62,834 nucleotides of DNA, from positions 1-62,834 of the forward strand of contig JBBIIC010000011.1 of assembly GCA_037446725.1 (NCBI GenBank). The letters are read 5' to 3'. The notes beneath the pieces were generated by a model that did not search any database, was not told where the DNA came from, and saw only the letters and a program-made list of their open reading frames with translations. The translations under genes and the position numbers were made by a program. How positions within the stretch are numbered: position 1 is the first letter of the stretch; the number at the start of each line of letters is the position of its first letter. Positions 23,935 through 31,984 of the stretch are shown piece after piece. Source of the stretch: JBBIIC01 sp037446725 (GTDB lineage Bacteria; Actinomycetota; Coriobacteriia; Anaerosomatales; SLCP01).

Positions 23935-25809
23935 ATGCGACCAGTACGCATAATGGACACCACCCTGCGCGACGCTCACCAGTCGCTGTGGGCGACCCGC
24001 ATGGAGGTCGCCGACATGCTGCCCATCCTGTCCAAGATGGACTCGGTCGGGTACTGGTCGCTCGAGGTCTGGGGAGGCGCCACATTCGACGCCGCTCTGC
24101 GTTTCCTCGACGAGAACCCCTGGGAGCGGCTCCGCGTCATCAAGAAGTACTGCCCGCGTACCCCGCTGCAGATGCTGCTGCGCGGTCAGAACCTCGTGGG
24201 GTACCGTCACTACTCCGACGAGATCGTCACGCGGTTCGTGCACGCGTCGAAGCGCAACGGGATAGATGTGTTCCGCGTCTTCGACGCGCTCAACGACATC
24301 CGCAACGTCGAGGTCTCCGCGGCGGCGGTCAAGGAGTGTGGCGGCCTGTTCGAGGGCGCGATCAGCTACACCGTGAGCCCGGTCCACACGCTGGACGCCT
24401 ACATCGAGTACGCGATGCAGCTCAAGGAGCTCGGTGCCGACACGATCGCCATCAAGGACATGGCGGGCATGCTCACCCCGTTCCGCACCGAGAAGATGGT
24501 GCGCGCTCTCAAGGACGAGGTCGGCCTGCCGGTCCACGTTCACTGCCACTACATCGGCGGCATGGCCCCGATGAACTACCTCAAGGCTGCGGAGGCCGGG
24601 GCAGACATCGTCGATACCGCGGTGGTCGCGTTGGCGTTCGGCAACAGTCAGCCGGCCGTCGAGATGATCGTAGCCGCGCTCAAGGAGAGCCCTTACGACA
24701 CCGGGCTCGATCTCGACCTGCTCTTTGAGATCGCCGAGTACTGGGAGGATGTCCGCCAGCGCAAGAAGCTCAAGCGGGGTGTGACGTCCCTCATGCATAT
24801 GGAGGTCTTCAGCCACCAGGTGCCCGGCGGCATGCTGTCCAACCTCATCAGCCAGCTCGAGCTCCAGAAGGGGAGCGAGCGCCTGCCCGATGTGCTCAAG
24901 GAGATCCCCAAGGTGCGCGCCGAGGTCGGCTTCCCGCCGCTGGTGACCCCGCTTTCCCAGATCGTCGGCACCCAGGCGGTCATCAATGTACTCACCGGCA
25001 AGCGCTGGGCGGTCGTGCCGCAGGAGATGAAGGACTACATCCGCGGGCTGTACGGCAAGGCCCCCGGACCGATGGACTCGGAGATCGTGGCGAAGGTGCT
25101 CGGCAAGGAGGAGCCGCTCGCGCCCGACGTGCGCCCCGGTTCGCTCGTGGCCACCACATATGCCGAGGTGGAAGCCGAGATCGGCGACCTCGCCCACAGT
25201 GAGGAGGACGTGCTCATGTACGCCCTCTTCCCGAACGAAGCCCGCAACTATCTCACGCTGCATCAGGAGGGTGCCGAGAGCGCCGTATTCATGATGGGCG
25301 AGGAGATCGACACCGTCAGGGAGGAGGAATCCGTGGACGTCAATCAGATCCGGGAACTCATCAAGATCGTTGAGATGAGCGATGTGAACGAGGTCGTGGT
25401 CGAGGAGGGCGGCGCCAAGGTGGTCGTGCGGCGTGGCGTGACGAGCGCGTACGTCGATGTCGCGGCGCCCCAGGCTGCCACGGCGCCGGCCGAGTCGGCG
25501 GATCGGGCTCCCGCCACTCCGCCGACCGACGTAGCCGTCCGCGACGACGCCGAGCGCCCCGCGGCGTGGAAGAGCATCGTTGCCCCAATGGTCGGCACTG
25601 CGTATCGCTCCCCGTCGCCCGGCGCCGACGTCTTCGTGAACGTCGGTGACTCGGTCGAGGAGGGCCAGACGCTCTGCATCCTCGAGGCGATGAAGCTCAT
25701 GAACGAGATCACCGCTGAGGAGCCCGGCGTCATCCGGGAGATCGCCGTCGGCAACGGCGAGCCGGTCGAGTACGGTACCGTGCTCTTCTACTACGAACCG
25801 CTCGGATAG
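23935..25809 (+). CDS. Pyruvate carboxylase carboxyltransferase fused to AccB-type biotin carrier
   Basis: A 624-residue fusion. Residues 1-~460 are a PycB/OadA carboxyltransferase: it opens with PVRIMDTTLRDAHQSLWATR, keeps the metal-site HCHYIGGMAP histidines and the GVTSLMHMEVFSHQVPGGM segment. From residue 467 the sequence becomes a complete AccB: MDVNQIRELIK-like N-terminus (encoded with GTG), Pro/Ala linker, and the biotinyl domain with EAMKLMNE, Lys587 as biotin acceptor. Ordinary PycB carries only the short biotinyl domain. In many bacteria accB alone sits here between efp and accC. With AccC, 3 bases downstream, it would carboxylate pyruvate to oxaloacetate; a dual role for the AccB part is possible. 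ATG 23935 has GAGAGGGGA 8 bases upstream. Confidence 0.9.
   Translation: MRPVRIMDTTLRDAHQSLWATRMEVADMLPILSKMDSVGYWSLEVWGGATFDAALRFLDENPWERLRVIKKYCPRTPLQMLLRGQNLVGYRHYSDEIVTRFVHASKRNGIDVFRVFDALNDIRNVEVSAAAVKECGGLFEGAISYTVSPVHTLDAYIEYAMQLKELGADTIAIKDMAGMLTPFRTEKMVRALKDEVGLPVHVHCHYIGGMAPMNYLKAAEAGADIVDTAVVALAFGNSQPAVEMIVAALKESPYDTGLDLDLLFEIAEYWEDVRQRKKLKRGVTSLMHMEVFSHQVPGGMLSNLISQLELQKGSERLPDVLKEIPKVRAEVGFPPLVTPLSQIVGTQAVINVLTGKRWAVVPQEMKDYIRGLYGKAPGPMDSEIVAKVLGKEEPLAPDVRPGSLVATTYAEVEAEIGDLAHSEEDVLMYALFPNEARNYLTLHQEGAESAVFMMGEEIDTVREEESVDVNQIRELIKIVEMSDVNEVVVEEGGAKVVVRRGVTSAYVDVAAPQAATAPAESADRAPATPPTDVAVRDDAERPAAWKSIVAPMVGTAYRSPSPGADVFVNVGDSVEEGQTLCILEAMKLMNEITAEEPGVIREIAVGNGEPVEYGTVLFYYEPLG
25322..25335 (+). 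promoter_or_regulatory. Internal Shine-Dalgarno and GTG at the AccB boundary
   Basis: AGGAGG (25322-25327) lies exactly 5 bases before an in-frame GTG (25333), the first codon of the AccB-like part. Initiation here would give a free 158-residue biotin carrier. The match of a strong ribosome site with the domain boundary suggests a retained ancestral accB start. Confidence 0.5.
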
Positions 25810-25812
25810 CGC

Positions 25813-27177
25813 ATGTTCGAGAAGATCCTCATCGCGAACCGCGCCGAGGTGGCGCTGCGCATCATCCGCGCGTGCAAGGAGATGGGCATCTCCACGGTCG
25901 CGGTCTACTCCGAGGCCGACCGGGACTGCCTGCACGCGCGCATGGCCGACGAGGCAGTGTGCATCGGTCCTCCGGCGAGCACCCAGTCCTACCTCAGCAT
26001 GCCGAACATCATCTCGGCGGCGCTCATGACCGGCGCCCAGGCCGTTCACCCCGGCTACGGTTTCCTCGCGGAGAACGCGAAGTTCGCGCACGCCGTCGCC
26101 GACTCGGGCCTCACCTTCATCGGCCCCTCACCCGAGGCCATCGAGCGCATGGGTGACAAGGCCGTTGCGCGCAGCACGATGATGGAGGCGGGTGTGCCGT
26201 GCGTTCCCGGCTCCGACGGCCCGGTCGAGACCGCTGAAGAGGCGATGGCCTTCGCCGAGCGCGCGGGCTTCCCGGTCCTCATCAAGGCATCTGCCGGCGG
26301 CGGCGGCAAGGGTATGCGGGTTGTCCAGGAACCGGCGCAGCTGGCCACCCAGTTCGCCGCGGCCCGAAACGAGGCCGCCGCGGCCTTCGGCAACGACGCG
26401 GTCTACATCGAGCGTTACCTTCAGCGTCCGCGCCACATCGAGTTCCAGGTGCTCGCCGACACCCATGGGAACGCCGTGCACCTGTTCGAGCGCGATTGCT
26501 CGATCCAGCGCCGGCACCAGAAACTCGTCGAGGAGGCCCCGAGCCCCGCACTCACTCCTGAGCTGCGCACCGCGATGGGCGAGGCCGCCCTGCTCGCGGT
26601 GCGCGCGGTCGGCTACGTCAACGCGGGTACGGTGGAATTCCTGCTCGACACCGACGGGTCGTTCTACTTCATGGAGATGAACACCCGGGTTCAGGTTGAA
26701 CACCCGGTCACCGAAGAGATCACCGGTGTCGACATCGTCAAGGAGCAGATCCGCATCGCGGCGGGCGAGCCGATGAAGCACGCGAACCAGGAGAGCGTGA
26801 AGCTGCGCGGGCATTCGATCGAGTTCCGCATCAACGCCGAGGACCCGGCCCATGACTTCCGGCCGCATCCCGGGGAAGTAGCTGTGTACAACCCCCCGGG
26901 CGGGCCAGGCGTGCGGGTGGACAGTCACCTGTACTCAGGCTACAAGGTGCCGCCGTACTACGACTCGCTCCTCGGGAAGCTCATCGTATGGGGCGAAACC
27001 CGTGCCGAGGCGGTTGCACGGGCGCGGCGGGCACTGGACGAGTTCATCGTGATGGGCATCCCGACGACGGTCCCGTTCCATCAGGCGGTGGTCGAGACCG
27101 AGGCGTTCGCTTCCGGGGACGTCTATACTGACTTCGTCGACACGCACATGAACGGCGCCACCGGAGACGAGGTGTGA
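25813..27177 (+). CDS. accC: Biotin carboxylase
   Basis: A 454-residue ATP-grasp biotin carboxylase that charges carrier-bound biotin with bicarbonate. Signatures are the opening KILIANRAEVALRIIRACKE, HPGYGFLAENA, the glycine-rich ATP loop KASAGGGGKGM, the RHIEFQVLAD segment, the ERDCSIQRRHQK block, and FMEMNTRVQVEHPVTE with metal-binding glutamates. It is the only biotin carboxylase here, so it probably serves the fused carrier upstream. Three bases separate the two genes; asp23 begins one base after its stop. Confidence 0.95.
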   Translation: MFEKILIANRAEVALRIIRACKEMGISTVAVYSEADRDCLHARMADEAVCIGPPASTQSYLSMPNIISAALMTGAQAVHPGYGFLAENAKFAHAVADSGLTFIGPSPEAIERMGDKAVARSTMMEAGVPCVPGSDGPVETAEEAMAFAERAGFPVLIKASAGGGGKGMRVVQEPAQLATQFAAARNEAAAAFGNDAVYIERYLQRPRHIEFQVLADTHGNAVHLFERDCSIQRRHQKLVEEAPSPALTPELRTAMGEAALLAVRAVGYVNAGTVEFLLDTDGSFYFMEMNTRVQVEHPVTEEITGVDIVKEQIRIAAGEPMKHANQESVKLRGHSIEFRINAEDPAHDFRPHPGEVAVYNPPGGPGVRVDSHLYSGYKVPPYYDSLLGKLIVWGETRAEAVARARRALDEFIVMGIPTTVPFHQAVVETEAFASGDVYTDFVDTHMNGATGDEV

Positions 27178-27178
27178 C

Positions 27179-27520
27179 ATGAGCGACGAGATCACGCTTG
27201 ACGGTATGAGAATCGCACCTGCAGTCCTCGACACGATCGTGACGATGGCGGTCCAGGGACTCGAGGGTGTCGCCTCCTCCTCGTCCGGCCAGGGCATCGG
27301 CGGCATCGTCAACCGTGCGGCCGGCAAGGCGGTCGATTTCGCGCTCACCGATCAGGGCGAGATCTCGGTGTGCGTCCACGTGACGGCCGTCTACGGCACG
27401 CCGCTCATGGATCTAGGCAAGCGAATCCAGGCGGTCGTGTCTGACGCGATCAAGAGCCAGGTCGGCACCGGGGTGGCGTCGGTGGATGTCTTCATCGACG
27501 GGATCGTGTTCGGCGCGTGA
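27179..27520 (+). CDS. Asp23/Gls24 family envelope stress-related protein
   Basis: A 113-residue Asp23/Gls24 (DUF322) protein, with IAPAVLDTIVTMAVQGLEGV at the start and VDVFIDGIVF at the end. The gene between accC and nusB (YqhY in Bacillus) is of this family, and its product has been linked to acetyl-CoA carboxylase homeostasis there. The conserved position supports the same association here, though this is inference. It overlaps nusB by four bases. Confidence 0.88.
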   Translation: MSDEITLDGMRIAPAVLDTIVTMAVQGLEGVASSSSGQGIGGIVNRAAGKAVDFALTDQGEISVCVHVTAVYGTPLMDLGKRIQAVVSDAIKSQVGTGVASVDVFIDGIVFGA

Positions 27521-28005
27521 GCTCAGGCGGTGAGAGGGCCTTCTCGGCGGACAGGATGCAGGAGCGCAGCAGAGCGCGACTCCAGGCGCTGCAGATCCTC
27601 TACCAGAGCGACATCACCGGTGTCGCTCCCGAGACCATCCTCGAAGAGGGCTCGTACAACACCGAGGACGGCGAGCCGTCGGACTTCTGTCGTTCGCTTG
27701 CGGCCGGCGCCCAGGCGCACGCGACAGAGATCGACGAAGCGATCGCTCGCACATCGAAACACTGGACGATCCAGCGGATGCCGCTGGTGGACCGCAACAT
27801 CTTGCGGCTGGCCACCTATGAGATACTCTACTGCGATTCGATTCCGGTTTCGGTCTCGATCAATGAAGCCGTCGAGATGGCGAAGGTCTACGGCGGTGAA
27901 GACTCGTCGCGCTTCGTGAACGGCGTGCTCGGGCGTATCGCTGAGACGGTCGGAGAGGACGTCGAACAGCTCGGTGACATCGATGAGGACAGCATAGATG
28001 GCTGA
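27517..28005 (+). CDS. nusB: Transcription antitermination factor NusB
   Basis: A 162-residue all-helical NusB. The RARLQALQILYQSDIT opening helix, the HWTIQRMPLVDRNILRLATYE core and the SVSINEAVEMAKVYGGEDSSRFVNGVLG block are diagnostic. It binds boxA RNA with NusE in rRNA antitermination. The GTG start overlaps the asp23 stop. About 15 extra residues precede the first helix, and an internal ATG at 27556 is a possible alternative start. Its end overlaps xseB by eight bases. Confidence 0.95.
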   Translation: MSSGGERAFSADRMQERSRARLQALQILYQSDITGVAPETILEEGSYNTEDGEPSDFCRSLAAGAQAHATEIDEAIARTSKHWTIQRMPLVDRNILRLATYEILYCDSIPVSVSINEAVEMAKVYGGEDSSRFVNGVLGRIAETVGEDVEQLGDIDEDSIDG

Positions 28006-28321
28006 CGAACGCTACACCTTCGCTCAGGCCCGCGCGCGGCTCGAAGAGATAGTCACGCAGGTCCGGAAGAAGGACGTGTCGCTCGAGAAATCCCTGGATC
28101 TGCTCGAAGAAGGTGTGAGGCTCGCCAACGCATGCACCGAGCTCTCTGACCACACCGAGTGGCGCAGCGTGGTCGAGGAGCAGGGTGAAGCCGAGCAGGG
28201 TACCGCGAGCGGCGACGCCGGGACCGAGAGCGCGGGCGCAGCCGACGAGTCAGTCGCGGGCACCGACACCGTCGCCCGAGGGCCTGTCCCGGCCGACCCG
28301 GTCGGCGCGGAAGAGGAGTAA
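27998..28321 (+). CDS. xseB: Exodeoxyribonuclease VII small subunit with extended tail
   Basis: A 107-residue protein. Residues 5-60 match XseB (FAQARARLEEIVTQVRKKDVSLEKSLDLLEEGVRLAN). The usual length is about 70-85; here a Glu/Gly/Ala-rich tail of about 40 residues, probably disordered, is added. The large subunit gene xseA, normally the upstream neighbour, is absent from the window. The start lies inside the end of nusB, so translation is coupled to nusB. Confidence 0.87.
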   Translation: MADERYTFAQARARLEEIVTQVRKKDVSLEKSLDLLEEGVRLANACTELSDHTEWRSVVEEQGEAEQGTASGDAGTESAGAADESVAGTDTVARGPVPADPVGAEEE

Positions 28322-28349
28322 CGCCCCGGTGACGCCGGCGGGACCTGCT

Positions 28350-28378
28350 TTGCTCCCTGTCCTGCACCGCAGTATCCT
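28350..28378 (+). promoter_or_regulatory. Candidate promoter for dxs
   Basis: TTGCTC (28350-28355) and TATCCT (28373-28378) are separated by exactly 17 bases, in the 110-base gap before dxs. A transcript starting near 28385 would have a ~47-base leader. Confidence 0.45.
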
Positions 28379-28431
28379 GAAAGGCGGCCGCGAACCGGCC
28401 TTCAGACCCCGACGCGGGAGATGACCCTCCT

Positions 28432-30372
28432 TTGGGTGACGGACGCATCCTCGACTCGATCGAGTCCCCGGCCGATCTACGTGGCCTCGATGACTCGTCC
28501 CTTGCGCATCTTGCCCGGGAGATCCGTGAAACGCTTGTGAGCACGGTCGCGGCGACCGGCGGCCACCTCGCGCCGAATCTCGGCGTCGTCGAGCTGACCA
28601 TAGGTCTGCACCTTGCCTTGGACTGCCCCGAGGACAAGATCGTCTGGGACGTCGGGCATCAGTCCTACGTCCACAAGCTGTTGACCGGGCGCAGGGCGGG
28701 TTTCGCGACGCTGCGTCAGTACGGCGGAGTATGCGGTTTCCCGAAGCGCTCTGAGAGTCCGTACGACGTGTTCGACACCGGCCACGCCTCGAACTCGCTC
28801 TCGGTCGCGCTCGGACTCGCGGCCGCGCGGGACGCAGCAGCGGGCCCGGAGAACATCTGCGCGGTGATCGGTGACGGGTCGATGACCGGCGGCATGGCGT
28901 TCGAGGCCCTCAATCACATCGGTCATCTCGGCACGCGGATGATCATCATCCTCAACGACAACGAGATGTCGATCGCCGAGAACGTCGGGGCGCTCGCGAG
29001 CTATCTCGCGCGCGTGCGTTTGGACCCGCGGTACAACCGCCTGCGCGACGACGTCGAGAGCGCGCTCGCGCGCACGAAGCTCGGTGCGGCGATGGTCGCG
29101 GCAGGCGAGGCCGCAAAGGACTCGGTCAAGCAGCTTCTCGTGCCGGGCATGCTCTTCGAGGAGCTCGGCCACAAGTACGTCGGTCCCATCGACGGGCACA
29201 ACGTCCGCGCGGTCGAGTCGGCCGTGGCTCGCGCCTTGAAGGTTGACGGCCCGGTTATCATCCACGCCGTGACCCGCAAGGGCCAGGGGTACGTACACGC
29301 CGAGGACAAGCCCGACACCTTCCACGGCATAAGCCCGTTCGAGGTTGTCACCGGACAGGTCAACGGCTCGGACGGCCCCATCTCCTACACCGAGGCGTTC
29401 AGCCGTGCGCTCGTGTCAGAGGCGGCCCATGACGAGAGGGTCGTCGCCATCACCGCGGCCATGCCGTCCGGGACCGGTCTTGACGCGTTCGCGGCCACCT
29501 ATCCTGACCGCTTCTTCGACGTCGGGATCGCCGAGCAGCATGCGGTCGGCCTGGCGGCTGGACTCGCCGCGGGAGGACGCATTCCGGTCGTTGCGATTTA
29601 CTCGACGTTCCTGCAGCGGGCCTACGACCAGCTCATCATGGACGTTGCACTGCAGAACCTGCACGTCGTGTTCTGTCTCGACCGCGCGGGGCTCGTCGGC
29701 GAGGACGGTCCGACGCATCACGGCGTTTTCGACCTGACGTACCTGCGCTCAGTCCCCAACCTCATGGTGCTGGCGCCCGCTGACGAGGCCGAGCTGGCGC
29801 ATATGCTCCGAACCGCGCTCTCGGCCGACGGTCCTGTGGCGATCCGCTATCCGCGTGGGAAGGGCGTCGGGCTGGCCATGCCCGACGAGCCGATCGTGTT
29901 GGAGGCCGGACGTGCAGAGGTGCGGCGAACCGGCAGCGATGTCGCGCTCGTCGCGGCGGGCCGCATGGTAGGTGCGGCGCAGGCAGCCGCCGACCTGTTG
30001 GAGGCCGACGGGGCTTCGGCTAGCGTGGTGAACGTGCGCTGGGTCAAGCCGCTCGATATCGAGACCCTTGCGTGGGCGGCCCGCTCGCACCGGCTCGTGG
30101 TGACCGTCGAGGAGAACACAGGCGTCGGGGGATTGGGCGCGGCGGTCCTCGAGGTCTACTCCGACCTCGCCATCGAATCGCCCGTGCTCAGGCTCGCGAT
30201 CCCCGACTGTTTCGTCACGCACGGCGCGATGGACAAGCTCCTGGCCGAGGTGGGACTCAACGCCGAGGGGATCCGCGCAGCGGTGATAGGCAGATTCGCG
30301 GACCTGCCCGCGGCGGCCTCCCACGCCGAGAAGAGCGATGGCCCGGCAGCGCGCAGACATCACTCTCGTTGA
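28432..30372 (+). CDS. dxs: 1-Deoxy-D-xylulose-5-phosphate synthase
   Basis: A 646-residue thiamine-diphosphate enzyme that condenses pyruvate and glyceraldehyde 3-phosphate, the first step of the MEP isoprenoid pathway. Signatures are the HVDxGHQ-type VWDVGHQSYVHK, the ThDP/Mg motif GDGSMTGGMAFEALNH ending in NDNEMSI, and the transketolase-like VGIAEQHAVGLAAGLA and YPRGKG blocks. The frame offers only a TTG at 28432 as a start, with CGGGAG about 11 bases upstream, so initiation is probably weak. The usual neighbour ispA is absent. The last residues overlap the tlyA start by 35 bases. Confidence 0.95.
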   Translation: MGDGRILDSIESPADLRGLDDSSLAHLAREIRETLVSTVAATGGHLAPNLGVVELTIGLHLALDCPEDKIVWDVGHQSYVHKLLTGRRAGFATLRQYGGVCGFPKRSESPYDVFDTGHASNSLSVALGLAAARDAAAGPENICAVIGDGSMTGGMAFEALNHIGHLGTRMIIILNDNEMSIAENVGALASYLARVRLDPRYNRLRDDVESALARTKLGAAMVAAGEAAKDSVKQLLVPGMLFEELGHKYVGPIDGHNVRAVESAVARALKVDGPVIIHAVTRKGQGYVHAEDKPDTFHGISPFEVVTGQVNGSDGPISYTEAFSRALVSEAAHDERVVAITAAMPSGTGLDAFAATYPDRFFDVGIAEQHAVGLAAGLAAGGRIPVVAIYSTFLQRAYDQLIMDVALQNLHVVFCLDRAGLVGEDGPTHHGVFDLTYLRSVPNLMVLAPADEAELAHMLRTALSADGPVAIRYPRGKGVGLAMPDEPIVLEAGRAEVRRTGSDVALVAAGRMVGAAQAAADLLEADGASASVVNVRWVKPLDIETLAWAARSHRLVVTVEENTGVGGLGAAVLEVYSDLAIESPVLRLAIPDCFVTHGAMDKLLAEVGLNAEGIRAAVIGRFADLPAAASHAEKSDGPAARRHHSR

Positions 30373-31132
30373 GAGGGGTCTGTTCCCCTCACGAGAGCAG
30401 GCGCGGGCTGCCATCATCGCCGGTGAGGTGCGTATCGCCGGAGGGCCGGTCCGCAAGCCCGGTGAGCTGGTCGATCCGGACGCGACCTTCAAGATCGCGC
30501 ACCGGCCGCGATATGTGTCCCGGGGAGGCGACAAGCTCGCGGGCGCTCTGGGCACCTTCAGGCTCGAAGTCGAAGGCATGCGCGCGCTTGACGTCGGGGC
30601 GTCCACCGGTGGCTTCACGGACTGCCTTCTGCAACGGGGTGTTGTCGCCGTCACCGCGCTCGATGTGGGCTACGGCCAGCTGGCGTGGGGCCTGCGCCAG
30701 GACCCGCGGGTGCGCGTGCTGGAGCGAACGAACATCCGCGCGGTGGACCCGGAGGTGTTGGGCGGTCCGTTCGACCTGATCGTTGTCGACGTGTCGTTCA
30801 TCGGACTGGCCAAGGTGTTGCCGCACGTCGCGGGGGCGCTCGCGGCCGAGGGGCAGGTGCTCACGCTGGTCAAACCTCAGTTCGAGGCTGGTAAGGGCCG
30901 TGTGGGAAAGAAAGGTGTGGTGCGCGACCCCTCCGTTCACGAGGACGTCCTGCGCGGGGCGATCCATGCGACACGCGAGAATGGGCTGACGGTCCGTGGC
31001 CTGACGTGGTCGCCACTGAGGGGCCCCGAAGGTAACATTGAGTTCTGGTTGTGGGCTGCACGCGGGGGAGATCCCGAGACCGCCGACCCCGCCGACGTGG
31101 TCGCCGGGGCCCATGCTGAGCTAGGAGAGTGA
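30338..31132 (+). CDS. tlyA: TlyA rRNA 2'-O-methyltransferase
   Basis: A 264-residue protein with an N-terminal S4 RNA-binding domain (about 3-60, with LVERGLFPSREQARAAI) and an FtsJ-type methyltransferase domain. It has the RYVSRGGDKLAGAL linker, SAM motif LDVGASTGGFTDCLL, then VDVSFIGLAKVLP and the catalytic KPQFEAG lysine. TlyA methylates 16S and/or 23S rRNA and sets capreomycin sensitivity in mycobacteria. The gene order tlyA-nadK-recN is conserved in both Actinobacteria and Bacillota. Confidence 0.94.
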   Translation: MARQRADITLVERGLFPSREQARAAIIAGEVRIAGGPVRKPGELVDPDATFKIAHRPRYVSRGGDKLAGALGTFRLEVEGMRALDVGASTGGFTDCLLQRGVVAVTALDVGYGQLAWGLRQDPRVRVLERTNIRAVDPEVLGGPFDLIVVDVSFIGLAKVLPHVAGALAAEGQVLTLVKPQFEAGKGRVGKKGVVRDPSVHEDVLRGAIHATRENGLTVRGLTWSPLRGPEGNIEFWLWAARGGDPETADPADVVAGAHAELGE

Positions 31133-31133
31133 C

Positions 31134-31982
31134 GTGCGCGTCCTGCTCGTTCCCAACCCGCTCAATTCCGTCTCGGTGGCGACGACCACCGATATCGCCG
31201 CGTGGCTCGCCACAGGCGGGTTTGAGCCGGTCCTCACGACCGACGACGCGGCCGCCTGCGATCTGGCCACGTTCGGCCTCTCCCCTCGGGACATCGGCGA
31301 ACCGGTGCTGGTTGTCGCGCTCGGAGGCGACGGGACCATCCTGAAGGCTGCGCATCTGCTCGGTCCGATCGAGGTCCCGATCCTCGGCGTGAACCTCGGT
31401 CGACTGGGCTTCATGGCGGGGACCGGCGCCGAGAACATCCGTGAGGCGGTCACGGCGGCACTTGCGGGGGAGGGCGGGATCGAGCGCCGTGCGACGCTGG
31501 CGGCGACCGTTCAGATGGACGGCCGCGTGGTCGGGCGGTACCGGGCGCTCAACGAGGTCTACGTCGGCCGGGGTGCGTCGATGCGCGTCATCGACGCCGA
31601 CCTCTTCGTGAACGACGTGCTCGTGTCGCGGATGCGCTGCGACGGGATCGTGATGGCCACCGCAACGGGTTCGACCGCGTACGCGCTCTCGGCGGGCGGC
31701 CCGATCATCTCGCCCGACGTCCCGTGCGCCGTGGTCGTCCCGGTCGCGCCTCACACCATCGCATCGCGGGCGATCGTCGTCGGTGCTGCCGATACGGTCG
31801 AAATCCGGCTGCCTAACCCCCAGCGCCGCGATGCCTGCGTCGCGGTGGACGGTGAGACCGCGCCGTGCCGCCGGGACATCGAGGCGGTGAAGGTCGTTCG
31901 CGGCGAGCACGACGTGTTGCTCGTCAAGCTCGACGGCCGGGACTTCTACGAGGTCGTTCGCACGGAATTCCTCGGAGGGTAG
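31134..31982 (+). CDS. nadK: NAD kinase
   Basis: A 282-residue NAD kinase making NADP. The GGDGT motif is at residues 64-68, the NLGRLGFM and NEVYVGRG blocks follow, and TGSTAYALSAGGPI is the second signature. The GTG start at 31134 has AGGAGAG upstream and lies one base from the tlyA stop. It is followed two bases later by recN. Confidence 0.96.
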   Translation: MRVLLVPNPLNSVSVATTTDIAAWLATGGFEPVLTTDDAAACDLATFGLSPRDIGEPVLVVALGGDGTILKAAHLLGPIEVPILGVNLGRLGFMAGTGAENIREAVTAALAGEGGIERRATLAATVQMDGRVVGRYRALNEVYVGRGASMRVIDADLFVNDVLVSRMRCDGIVMATATGSTAYALSAGGPIISPDVPCAVVVPVAPHTIASRAIVVGAADTVEIRLPNPQRRDACVAVDGETAPCRRDIEAVKVVRGEHDVLLVKLDGRDFYEVVRTEFLGG

Positions 31983-31984
31983 CG

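Noticed and set aside
23899..26091. 730-codon open frame on the - strand
   Set aside because: It is antisense to the carboxylase fusion and accC, has low-complexity His/Asp/Arg-rich content and no domain. Such frames are expected from GC-rich codon bias.
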